NCBI RefSeq assembly: GCF_020149915.1
Contig: NZ_CP083760.1
Span: forward strand, 2,790,001-2,854,000
Direction of reading: 5' to 3'
Length of the DNA: 64,000 bases
Origin: Candidatus Sulfidibacterium hydrothermale
GTDB taxonomy: Bacteria > Bacteroidota > Bacteroidia > Bacteroidales > F082
The stretch's first letter is position 1. Each line of letters begins with the position of its first letter. Under the pieces are notes generated by a model. The model was not told the origin of the DNA. It ran no database searches and saw only the letters and a program-made list of their open reading frames with translations. This document shows, in pieces, positions 43,441 through 51,380 of the stretch. The position numbers and the translations under genes are program-made.

Positions 43441-44805
43441 TTAACGGGCATCATCCGATGAAGAAAAAGACGGATGTTTTACCACAACTTTTCTTTTCCA
43501 CCGGCCGGTTTTGTAATAGGAGAAAGCCAATAACAAACCCACAAACCAAGCAATGGGAATACCCCACCAAATACCGGTTACTCCTATTTTCTGCGAAAGA
43601 AAATAAGAGGCCGGAATCCGGACGAACCACAGGGAAATAATGGTAAAGAACATGGGAACCAGCGTATCGCCCGCTCCGCGCATCACGCCGTTAATGGTAA
43701 ACATGGTGGCAAAAACCATATAAAACAACGGTACAATCAACAGATAATGTTTTCCGATTTCAATCACCGCAGGGTCTTTGGTGAAAACTGCCATTAAAGG
43801 CCGGGCAAAAAGCAGGGCAATCACTGAAATAAAAACAGCAACTACGTTGGCCATAATCAGCGTTACTTTTAACCCCTTATGTACGCGTTCCATTTTTCCG
43901 GCTCCCATATTCTGTCCGGTAAATGTTGCCAACGCTGCCGAAAAGTTCATTGCCGGCATAGCAGCAAAAGAGTCAATACGGACGGCAATACTGTAAGCTG
44001 CAATAGTTGGGGTTCCAAATAAATTCACAATCCGGTAAAGGGCCATAAAACCAAAAGCCACAAAAGTCTGCTGAAAGCCGGTAGGCAATCCGATTCGGAG
44101 ACTTTTTTTAAAAATATCACGGTCAAACTTCATTTGCAACGGACGAAAATCCAGAAAACGGTGATACCGGTTCATATAAAAAATAATGGCAAAAAAAGCA
44201 GCTGCCTGTGCCACAACCGTAGCGGCTGCCACTCCTTTGATACCCCACCGGAAAACCAAAACGAACAATAAATCCAAGGCCACATTAAGCAAAGTGGAAC
44301 CACCCAAAAAATAAAATGGCGTTTTGGAATCTCCCAGCCCGCGCATAATGGCGCTGGTACCCTGATACCCAAAAAAGAAGATAAAGCCGGTGGCATAAAC
44401 TTTAAAGTAGCTCACTGCATCCGGCAAAACATCCGGAGGAAGGTCGATAAGACGGAAAATAGGACGGGCAAAGACAATTCCGGTTAAAGAAACCACCAAA
44501 GCAGCAAAAAACATGAAGATATAAAGCGTATCAATGGTACGCTTTACTTCTTTCATTTTTCCCGCACCAAAAAACTGGGAAATCACCACCGTTGACCCAA
44601 TAGCAATACCTACAACAAAAGAAATCAGCGCAAAAATAAAAGGGAAGTTAGCGCCCACAGCCGCCAAGGCTTCTTTACCAATAGCTCTCCCCACCACAAT
44701 GCTGTCCACCACATTGTACAACTGCTGGAAAACATTTCCTGCCAACATGGGCAACGCAAATGAAAAAATAAGTTTTCCTTCGCTGCCGGTAGTTAAATCT
44801 TTCAA
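43441..44805 (-). CDS. MATE-family efflux transporter
   Basis: The 454-residue protein has about 12 membrane helices with two MatE halves (LPMLAGNVFQQLYNVVDSIVVG near 18-39 and VPLFYMVFATMFTINGVMRG in the second half). Such proteins export drugs or metabolites using H+ or Na+. The start is a TTG at 44805: no ATG lies between the upstream in-frame stop and this point, and the first residues (MKDLTTGSEGKLIFSFALPM) match the family N-terminus, so the TTG start is supported by homology. It lies downstream of tatA on the same strand. Confidence 0.88.
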   Translation of the reverse strand: MKDLTTGSEGKLIFSFALPMLAGNVFQQLYNVVDSIVVGRAIGKEALAAVGANFPFIFALISFVVGIAIGSTVVISQFFGAGKMKEVKRTIDTLYIFMFFAALVVSLTGIVFARPIFRLIDLPPDVLPDAVSYFKVYATGFIFFFGYQGTSAIMRGLGDSKTPFYFLGGSTLLNVALDLLFVLVFRWGIKGVAAATVVAQAAAFFAIIFYMNRYHRFLDFRPLQMKFDRDIFKKSLRIGLPTGFQQTFVAFGFMALYRIVNLFGTPTIAAYSIAVRIDSFAAMPAMNFSAALATFTGQNMGAGKMERVHKGLKVTLIMANVVAVFISVIALLFARPLMAVFTKDPAVIEIGKHYLLIVPLFYMVFATMFTINGVMRGAGDTLVPMFFTIISLWFVRIPASYFLSQKIGVTGIWWGIPIAWFVGLLLAFSYYKTGRWKRKVVVKHPSFSSSDDAR

Positions 44806-44828
44806 TCGTGCGGGTTAAAAATTGGGAT

Positions 44829-45101
44829 TTATTTTTTCCGGCCCACTGTTTTTTCGCCGGTTTTCAGAATTTTTTTCGGATTGATTTTATCCACATCTTC
44901 TTTAAAATCCTGAATGTCGGAAGCCACATCTTTCAGGTCTTTGGCCAAGCCTTCTTCATCCACGGCTTTTTTAAATTCCTTCATTCCTTTTCCTAATCCC
45001 CGTGCCAGCTCCGGGATTTTTTTACCGCCAAAAAGCAGAAGAAGAGCGCCAAAAATAAGAATCAATTCCTGTGTACCGATGAGACCGCAAGTTTGTATCA
45101 T
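44829..45101 (-). CDS. tatA: Twin-arginine translocase subunit TatA/TatE
   Basis: The 90-residue protein has one membrane helix (about 9-24, with [20 protein letters not shown]), the conserved hinge [21 protein letters not shown], and a charged cytoplasmic tail. It forms the pore of the Tat system that exports folded proteins. TatC is not in the window. Its promoter faces away from that of rnpB. Confidence 0.93.
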   Translation of the reverse strand: MIQTCGLIGTQELILIFGALLLLFGGKKIPELARGLGKGMKEFKKAVDEEGLAKDLKDVASDIQDFKEDVDKINPKKILKTGEKTVGRKK

Positions 45102-45117
45102 GGCTGTATTTTTTTGA

Positions 45118-45125
45118 CAAAAATA
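45118..45125 (-). promoter_or_regulatory. -7 promoter element of tatA
   Basis: TATTTTTG on the minus strand matches TAnnTTTG. Confidence 0.55.
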
Positions 45126-45232
45126 AACATTTATCGGAGTTTTGTAAACCCTTTCGCTTTTTCAAAACGCGTCTCCGTTTTTTACCCGTAACAAAAAGCA
45201 ACAAGGTACAATTTTTGATGAAACAAAAAGCG

Positions 45233-45240
45233 TAATTTTG
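45233..45240 (+). promoter_or_regulatory. -7 promoter element of rnpB
   Basis: TAATTTTG matches TAnnTTTG and lies 10 bases before the first stem of RNase P RNA, where a start site is expected. Confidence 0.7.
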
Positions 45241-45250
45241 TAATGAAAAA

Positions 45251-45637
45251 CCGTCAGGCTGTTCTATCGCCGTTTGTTCTTTTACAAACGGAGGAAAGTC
45301 GGGACAACACAGGGTACCATACTTCCTAACAGGAAGGTGCCGCGTTTGCGGTAACAGCAAGTGCCACAGAAAATAACCGCCGATGTTGCCTTTGGGCAGC
45401 AGGTAAGGGTGAAAACGTGGGGTAAGAGCCCACGCGACCGGTTGGTGACAACCGGCCGGGGTAAACCTTATGGGTTGCAAGGCCAAGTATGCCGGCGCTC
45501 CTGTTTTAACAGGATAAGGGCGACCCGTCCGACGCCGGCGGGTAGGCTGCTAGAGGTACAGGGTGACCTGTATCCCAGATAAATGATAGAACCCGGAAGT
45601 CTTTCCGGCGACAGAATCCCGCTTACAGGCCTGACGG
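45251..45637 (+). ncRNA. rnpB: RNase P RNA
   Basis: The catalytic RNA of RNase P, bacterial type A. The ends pair (CCGTCAGGC with GCCTGACGG). Conserved core blocks are present: GGAGGAAAGTC near the 5' end, ACAGAAAATAACCGCC, GTAAGGGTGAAAACGTGGGGT, the CAAGGCCAAG block, and the 3' core GACAGAATCCCGCTTACAGG. Its transcript ends in a T-run that abuts the stop codon of the convergent alpha-oxoamine synthase gene, with only 3 bases between. Confidence 0.97.
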
Positions 45638-45640
45638 TTT

Positions 45641-46909
45641 TTATTTTGCCATTACCCTATTTCTCAGTTTATAATGCTTGAGAATTTGTTCATTAGAGAG
45701 CCCTTTTTTGGCATACGTCTCCTGAAAAGCTTTCGCAAGGACATGTAAAATCTTATCTACATCTTTTTTAGTCTGGTAAAGAGTTAAAGTAATTCGAAGC
45801 CCCGAATTATTATAAGGCACAGCCGGATAAATAGCCCCTGTAACATGTATCTTGTTTTCGAATAACACACTTGAAATTTCATTAACCAACTCTGGTTTTC
45901 CTGTGGCAACCATTGCAATAGGAGTCGGAGTATAATCAACAACCGGTAAGTCAAGCTCTTCTGCTAATGCATAAAAATACCGAACCAATTCTGCCAGCTG
46001 TTCTTGTCGTTCAACTATTTCATTGCTCAAATGAATCTTGGCCGACTCAATAATTGCTCCCAAAGTAGCAGGCTCTACAGGAGATGTAAACATTAACGGA
46101 ACTCCTAAAACAAGAATTTTTTCACGTATTTCTTCATTTGGACAAACAATGGCACTACCCCCTGCACCGAAACCTTTTCCCAAAGAGGTAATCAAAAACA
46201 TTTTATCGTGATAATCAATCTGCGAAAGCAAATATCCACTGCCGTTTTTTCCTGTCCAGCTCATGCCATGTGCATCATCCACAAAAAGATAAAGCTTAGA
46301 AAGCCGATTCAACATCTCTTCCAGTTCCTTTGCCGGAATGGTATCACCAAACATAGAGTACACTCCATCTGTAAAATACCAAATCTTCTCATACTGATCA
46401 GACAAAGCAGTGTACTTTTCTTCCAAAGCAATCAAATCATTATGATGAATCGTTTCTGTGTGAATTCCGTATGCTCTTAACATATCGGAAGCTATTCGTA
46501 CCGTTGTATGTACCTGATGATCTAAAATAACGGCATCATGACGTCCAATAAGAATAGGCAAAACCGTTATATGCGAAAGAGTTGTACGCGGAAGCAACAA
46601 TACGGGTTTGCCAAAAATACGGGAAACCAATTCTTCTGCTTCCCGATAAATATTGAGTTTCAAAAAGGTTCGGGAAATGGCAGTATAAGTACCATAAGTA
46701 TTAACCGCCCGGATGGACCCCTGCTTCAAACGCTTATCAACAGACAATCCTAAATAATCACAAATTGAAAAATTTAAAAGCTCACCTAAATTTTCAATAT
46801 CAATATATTTTCCATCGAAAACATTATTACTTGTTGTTAAATGAGCTTTCCCATGTGCTCTAAAAAGGTTTATTACTTCTAAGGCCTGTTTGAATAATTT
46901 ACTGTCCAT
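45641..46909 (-). CDS. Atypical alpha-oxoamine synthase (CqsA/LqsA-like candidate)
   Basis: A 422-residue PLP enzyme of the AONS branch (fold type I). Seen: aromatic-stacking His134 in DHQVHTTVRIA, Asp-Ala-His in LFVDDAHGMSW (211-214), Schiff-base Lys245 in ITSLGKGFGAGG, and a late NNSGLRITLTLYQTKKDVDK that binds carboxylate. AONS enzymes join an amino acid or SAM to an acyl-CoA. The usual GSGGSR/H-x-x-LE substrate block of KBL, BioF and serine palmitoyltransferase is replaced here by YTAISRTFLKLNIYREAEEL. A comparable loss occurs in the autoinducer synthases CqsA and LqsA. It diverges from two hybrid kinases with membrane sensors, the neighbour type expected for such a synthase. Substrate and product are inferred. 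Its base composition looks more A+T-rich than its upstream neighbours. A KBL-like or other acyl-amino ketone synthase is the alternative. Confidence 0.8.
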   Translation of the reverse strand: MDSKLFKQALEVINLFRAHGKAHLTTSNNVFDGKYIDIENLGELLNFSICDYLGLSVDKRLKQGSIRAVNTYGTYTAISRTFLKLNIYREAEELVSRIFGKPVLLLPRTTLSHITVLPILIGRHDAVILDHQVHTTVRIASDMLRAYGIHTETIHHNDLIALEEKYTALSDQYEKIWYFTDGVYSMFGDTIPAKELEEMLNRLSKLYLFVDDAHGMSWTGKNGSGYLLSQIDYHDKMFLITSLGKGFGAGGSAIVCPNEEIREKILVLGVPLMFTSPVEPATLGAIIESAKIHLSNEIVERQEQLAELVRYFYALAEELDLPVVDYTPTPIAMVATGKPELVNEISSVLFENKIHVTGAIYPAVPYNNSGLRITLTLYQTKKDVDKILHVLAKAFQETYAKKGLSNEQILKHYKLRNRVMAK

Positions 46910-46931
46910 CTTTTTATGATTAAGAATTACA

Positions 46932-46939
46932 CAAATATA
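46932..46939 (-). promoter_or_regulatory. -7 promoter element of the alpha-oxoamine synthase gene
   Basis: TATATTTG on the minus strand, a perfect TAnnTTTG match, 22 bases before the start codon. Confidence 0.6.
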
Positions 46940-46954
46940 TTCCTATTTTGGGAA
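46940..46954. promoter_or_regulatory. Candidate operator between divergent synthase and kinase promoters
   Basis: TTCC and GGAA form a small inverted repeat with a 7-base spacer, lying exactly between the two divergent -7 elements. A regulator bound here could control both genes. The repeat is short and may be chance. Confidence 0.3.
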
Positions 46955-46961
46955 ATGTTTA

Positions 46962-46969
46962 TAACTTTG
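46962..46969 (+). promoter_or_regulatory. -7 promoter element of hybrid kinase 1
   Basis: TAACTTTG matches TAnnTTTG. It faces away from the synthase promoter, with only 22 bases between the two elements, so the upstream boxes must overlap. Confidence 0.6.
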
Positions 46970-46985
46970 ATAAAAAAATTATTTT

Positions 46986-48674
46986 ATGGACAAAATACTC
47001 TCGTGGTTAAGCCGTGAAAATGGTTTCGAAGAAAACATTGATGCGGAACTCGTTTCTTCCTTGTCATTGGTTGCGCTTATCATTTCTTTAGTCGGTTTTT
47101 TTGTTAATTTTTTAATGCGATTAAACCATTTAGTTTCACTAATAGTCGGGGTATCTATAATTGTTTATTTTACTTTATACAAGTTTTCCAAAAAAGAAAA
47201 ATATCAAACAATTACCAAATGGACGCTGATTGTTTTTTCTATCACATTGTTAAACCTGTTGTGGTATTACAATAATGGTTCGCGCGGTCCGGCTTTGTAC
47301 ATTTTTGTCATCATATACAGTTTTTTTATTCTCGTATTCTCAGGAAAACAGAAAATTATCCTTACTGGTATAGCCAGCTTAAACGTCATAATCCTTTTTC
47401 TGTTAGAATACAGAAATCCAAACATGGTAGGGCACTATTACTCTAATCACGATCGTATTATAGATGTTTATACCGCTTTGATATACTACGGGTTAATCTT
47501 TTATGTTTTTCTCACCATTATTAGAGATGCTTACTTAGCCCAATATAAAAAGGCCAAAACAGCCGACAAACTAAAATCAGCCTTTTTAGCAAATATGAGT
47601 CACGAAATACGCACCCCGTTAAATGCCATTGTAGGATTTAGTAATCTACTGGCTGACGGAACCATTAAAGACGAAGAAAAGGAACAATACGTTTCGATTA
47701 TTAATACCAGCAGCGAAACATTACTTCAGCTCATTGACGATATTCTGGATGTCTCCATGATCGAAGCCAACCAAGTAAAAATTAATGCCGAATTTTTTTC
47801 GGTCAATGATCTGATGCAAAACCTGAAAGAAACCTACACTCCTTCTCTGAAAAAGAAAAAAGGAGACGCCGTAACTTTAGAATTGCAGATTCCCAAAGAC
47901 ACCTTTCTGATTACATCGGATCCCATCCGGATAAACCAGGTTATGATCAATCTGTTAAACAATGCGGTAAAATTTACAGAAAAAGGTAAAATTTCTTTCG
48001 GGTTTTCTGCCCAAGGAGAACAACTCCGCTTTTTCGTGAAAGATACCGGAATTGGCATCGAACCAAGCCACATAAATTACCTTTTCGACCGGTTTTATAA
48101 AATTGAGGATGATAACAAAAAACTGTACCGCGGCACAGGAATCGGATTATATCTTTGCAAAAAAATTACCGAAATGTTGGGAGGTTCTATCCATGTAAGA
48201 TCCGAATTCGGAAAAGGTTCAGAATTTTTCTTTTTCTTACCGGCTAAAGATCTTACTGTCAAACCAGCAATTACAAACATACAACACAAAGAAACAACAG
48301 AAAGCATACAGCTTCCCAAAGGGACGGTACTTATCATTGAAGACGACCCCAGCAGCAGAATTTACTTTAAAAAGGTGCTAGAAAAGCAACAAATCCACAT
48401 ACTGGAAGCAGCCGGAGGGCACGAAGGCGTAAAAATTTTTCGTGAAACCCCCGATATTTCAATAGTCCTGCTGGACATTAGATTACCCGGCACAAGTGGG
48501 TTTGAAATTTTAAAAGAACTGAAAAAGATCAATCCCAATGTACCGGTTATTGCTCAAACGGCTTTCGCCATGACAGGCGACCGTGAAAAATGTATGGCAG
48601 CCGGATTTACAGAATACATTTCCAAACCCGTCAAAAAAGACAGGTTGATTGCCTTACTTCATAAATACATATAA
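46986..48674 (+). CDS. Hybrid sensor histidine kinase 1 with six-helix membrane sensor
   Basis: A 562-residue protein. Residues about 25-183 contain six predicted membrane helices with short loops and no PAS, GAF or large periplasmic domain; a conserved loop reads NNGSRGP. A HisKA domain follows (phospho-acceptor His206 in ANMSHEIRTPLNAI), then HATPase_c (N-box LLNNAVKF near 323-330, DTGIGI 353-358, GTGIGLYL). A C-terminal receiver domain carries the acidic pair EDD (452-454), phospho-acceptor Asp497 in LLDIRLPG and Lys547 in SKPV. The design (6TM sensor, HK, receiver) is that of CqsS. An Hpt partner would be needed to pass the phosphate on and is not seen here. The gene is divergent from the AONS gene. 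Confidence 0.93.
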   Translation: MDKILSWLSRENGFEENIDAELVSSLSLVALIISLVGFFVNFLMRLNHLVSLIVGVSIIVYFTLYKFSKKEKYQTITKWTLIVFSITLLNLLWYYNNGSRGPALYIFVIIYSFFILVFSGKQKIILTGIASLNVIILFLLEYRNPNMVGHYYSNHDRIIDVYTALIYYGLIFYVFLTIIRDAYLAQYKKAKTADKLKSAFLANMSHEIRTPLNAIVGFSNLLADGTIKDEEKEQYVSIINTSSETLLQLIDDILDVSMIEANQVKINAEFFSVNDLMQNLKETYTPSLKKKKGDAVTLELQIPKDTFLITSDPIRINQVMINLLNNAVKFTEKGKISFGFSAQGEQLRFFVKDTGIGIEPSHINYLFDRFYKIEDDNKKLYRGTGIGLYLCKKITEMLGGSIHVRSEFGKGSEFFFFLPAKDLTVKPAITNIQHKETTESIQLPKGTVLIIEDDPSSRIYFKKVLEKQQIHILEAAGGHEGVKIFRETPDISIVLLDIRLPGTSGFEILKELKKINPNVPVIAQTAFAMTGDREKCMAAGFTEYISKPVKKDRLIALLHKYI

Positions 48675-48958
48675 GATTATATTTTACCACCCCTTTAATT
48701 ACACCTAAACGCCAAAGTATCAATTATTTCAACAAACAAACTCACTTACAAGAATCAGGACTTGGCAATCTGTTGAAAAATGACTAATTTTGTTAAAAAG
48801 TACGAAAGCTTAGGCAAAATATAAATTGCTTCTTTCCCGTTTAAACAAAAAAAAACGGGAAGAGCAAGTTGAGCCATTTTCAAAATTAAAAAAGGAGTCA
48901 AGGACTCCGGATTCGATAGAATTTTTATTTACAACAAAAGGGTTTAAATCCGTACGAT
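48675..48958 (+). promoter_or_regulatory. Structured leader upstream of hybrid kinase 2
   Basis: The 284-base gap holds a TAnnTTTG element at 48785-48792 (TAATTTTG) and then two stable hairpins in the leader: a long one at 48826-48867 (TTTCCCGTTT with AAACGGGA, extended by TTGCT/AGCAA) and a perfect one at 48894-48908 (GGAGTC-AAG-GACTCC). Neither is followed by a T-run. The hairpins suggest post-transcriptional control of the second kinase; this is inference. Confidence 0.5.
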
Positions 48959-50659
48959 ATGAATTTATTTACAGCCAATTATAAAAGGAATCAAATAAAA
49001 GATGAAGAGTGGTTTTCTTTCGAAAAGCACTTTCTCATCCCGTTAAGTTTAACGGCCATTTTTTTTGCATTTGTTTCAGCCTGCTTAAACATTATTATTG
49101 GATTCAACCAGGTCTTAATAACCATCCCATTTATAAGTATGGTTATTTTCCTTGTTGTTTATTATCTGGCAAAAAAAGGGCAACATCTTGTTTTCGCCAA
49201 ATGGCTTTTTATCGGCACTACATTAATCATTATAAATCTGGTCTGGTATTACAATTACGGAGCGCGTGGCCCTTGGCTTTTCCTTCTGGTCCTGCTCTAT
49301 AGTTATCTTATTTTTATGATGAGTGGGAGACAGCTCCTAATACTAAGCATATTACTGATAATTAATATTTTATCTTTGTTTTTTTATGAGTATCAACATC
49401 CTTTTACACTAGGAAACTATCCATCTGAAAAAGCAAGAATTTTGGATTTTTACTCCGCCATCCTTTTATCGGGGGCAACAGCTTATGTCTTAATGACCAT
49501 GGCCAAAAGAGCTTATACCACCCAATATAAAAAAGCGAAAATGGCCGATAAGCTCAAATCATCATTTTTGGCCAATATGAGTCACGAAATCCGTACCCCG
49601 CTGAATGCCATTGTCGGATTTAGTAATTTGCTGGCCGACGGCACAATCAAAGAGGAAGAAAGGGAAGAATACATTGCCATTATCAACAGCAGCAACGAAA
49701 CACTATTGCAGCTCATTGATGACATTCTGGATGTATCCATGATTGAGGCCAACCAATTAAAAACAAACGAGGAGCCTTTTTCCGTTAATGAACTCCTGAA
49801 AAAACTGGAAATGACGTACCAGCCAATTCTGGCAAAGAAAAAGAAGAATACCGTCCGTTTAAAATTGAATATTCCTGCTGAAAACCATATTATCACTTCT
49901 GATCCCATAAGAATCAACCAACTTATGGTCAATTTACTGAACAACGCCATAAAATTTACGGAAAAGGGATTCATTGAAATTGGTTTTTACCTGAAAAACA
50001 ACACTATCCGATTCTTTATCAAAGACACCGGTATTGGCATTGAACAAGAACATCTCGAACATCTTTTTGACCGTTTTTATAAAATCGAAGACGATAAATC
50101 CAAGCTATATCGCGGAACCGGTATCGGATTATACCTCTGTAAAAAAATTGCAGAAATGCTGAACGGAACCATTTCTGTTACTTCAGAACCGGGGAAAGGT
50201 TCGGAATTTATTTTTTCCATTTCGGCCAAAAACCTGGTGGTAAAACATACCGATGAGAGCAAGAAAAAATTAAATCTTCAAGCTTCCGGTTTTTCCATTC
50301 CAGACAGCACGGTGCTACTTATTGAAGATGACCTGAACAGCCGGATCTATTTCAGGAAGATTATGGAAGAGCTTCATCTCACCATTCTGGAAGCTCCCGA
50401 TGGGCCTTCCGGAATCAAGCTTTTTAAAGAAAACCCGGATATTGCTTTGGTACTTCTTGACATCCGGTTACCCGGAATAAGCGGCTTTGACGTACTAAAA
50501 GAACTTAAAAAAATCAATCCGAATATACCGGTCATTGCCCAAACGGCCTTTGCCATGGCCGGCGACAAAGAGGATTGTATGGCTGCCGGTTTTAAAGACT
50601 ACATTTCCAAACCAGTAAACCGTCACAAGCTCATCCAACTGCTGCAAAAATACATCTGA
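48959..50659 (+). CDS. Hybrid sensor histidine kinase 2 (paralogue of kinase 1)
   Basis: A 566-residue tandem paralogue of the previous gene with the same order: six membrane helices (about 27-183, with the loop YNYGARGPW), HisKA (His209 in ANMSHEIRTPLNAI), HATPase_c (LLNNAIKF, DTGIGI, GTGIGLYL) and a receiver domain (EDD, LLDIRLPG, SKPV). The kinase and receiver parts are highly alike in the two proteins while the membrane sensors differ more, as expected if the copies read different or related signals. Two sensors beside one synthase recalls LqsS and LqsT in Legionella. It has its own promoter and a structured leader, so it is not simply cotranscribed with kinase 1. Confidence 0.93.
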   Translation: MNLFTANYKRNQIKDEEWFSFEKHFLIPLSLTAIFFAFVSACLNIIIGFNQVLITIPFISMVIFLVVYYLAKKGQHLVFAKWLFIGTTLIIINLVWYYNYGARGPWLFLLVLLYSYLIFMMSGRQLLILSILLIINILSLFFYEYQHPFTLGNYPSEKARILDFYSAILLSGATAYVLMTMAKRAYTTQYKKAKMADKLKSSFLANMSHEIRTPLNAIVGFSNLLADGTIKEEEREEYIAIINSSNETLLQLIDDILDVSMIEANQLKTNEEPFSVNELLKKLEMTYQPILAKKKKNTVRLKLNIPAENHIITSDPIRINQLMVNLLNNAIKFTEKGFIEIGFYLKNNTIRFFIKDTGIGIEQEHLEHLFDRFYKIEDDKSKLYRGTGIGLYLCKKIAEMLNGTISVTSEPGKGSEFIFSISAKNLVVKHTDESKKKLNLQASGFSIPDSTVLLIEDDLNSRIYFRKIMEELHLTILEAPDGPSGIKLFKENPDIALVLLDIRLPGISGFDVLKELKKINPNIPVIAQTAFAMAGDKEDCMAAGFKDYISKPVNRHKLIQLLQKYI

Positions 50660-50723
50660 TGTTTCCGGAACCTTTTGTCCATGAAGAATAATCGTATTTT
50701 TGTTTTCCGGTAATTCTCTGCTT

Positions 50724-51368
50724 ATGGCTAAAAAACTACAACGTAAGGAAAGACATAACATTATTCTGCTCCTGCTTATTCTCATTTATGTATTTATCCT
50801 TTCTCCGTTCCCGCCCAGTGAGGGCCGGCGGATAGCCTACAGCATCACTTTAAGCGGAATATTTATTATCGCCGTTTTTGCGATCAAAAAGAAAAGCAAC
50901 CTTTATTTTTATCTGAGCGGAATAGCCATTATTCTGGAATGGGTTTCTGATTTTTACAACCTCACCGCATTACAATGGTTAACTTCCGGAACAACACTAT
51001 TATTTTTCAACATCGCCATCATTACCATGATGATCCGCATTGCAAAAAGCAAACGGGCAGGTGCGTTGGAGTTTCTCGAAGCCATCAACATTTATTTTCT
51101 GCTCGGCATTTTAGGCTCTGTATTTTTCAGCATAATCCATCTGTATTCACAAGGAGCTTTCCGTTTCCCGGAAGGAGTTATCCCTACCCGGTCCGATTTT
51201 ATTTACTATAGTTTCGTCACCATCTCCACCCTGGGTTACGGTGACATTATTCCCGTGTCGCCACTGGCTAAAAACTTTTCTATTTTTATCAGCATCAGCG
51301 GTCAGCTTTATCTCGCTATGGTAGTGGCCATGCTGGTAGGAAAATATCTGAGTGAAAAAACAAAATAA
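50724..51368 (+). CDS. Two-pore-helix-type potassium channel protein
   Basis: With the ATG at 50724 the protein has 214 residues. Several N-terminal membrane helices (about 15-110) are followed by a pore module: a helix, the selectivity filter TISTLGYGDIIP, and a final helix (ISISGQLYLAMVVAMLVG). The filter TLGYGD indicates K+ selectivity. The RCK domain common in such channels is absent. It starts 64 bases after the second kinase and may be cotranscribed with it or simply be a neighbour. Confidence 0.82.
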   Translation: MAKKLQRKERHNIILLLLILIYVFILSPFPPSEGRRIAYSITLSGIFIIAVFAIKKKSNLYFYLSGIAIILEWVSDFYNLTALQWLTSGTTLLFFNIAIITMMIRIAKSKRAGALEFLEAINIYFLLGILGSVFFSIIHLYSQGAFRFPEGVIPTRSDFIYYSFVTISTLGYGDIIPVSPLAKNFSIFISISGQLYLAMVVAMLVGKYLSEKTK

Positions 51369-51380
51369 CGAACACCCGCT

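Noticed and set aside
45641-46909. Calling the alpha-oxoamine synthase serine palmitoyltransferase or glycine C-acetyltransferase
   Set aside because: The conserved GSGGSR and H-x-x-LE block of those enzymes is replaced, and no sphingolipid or threonine-breakdown gene is near.
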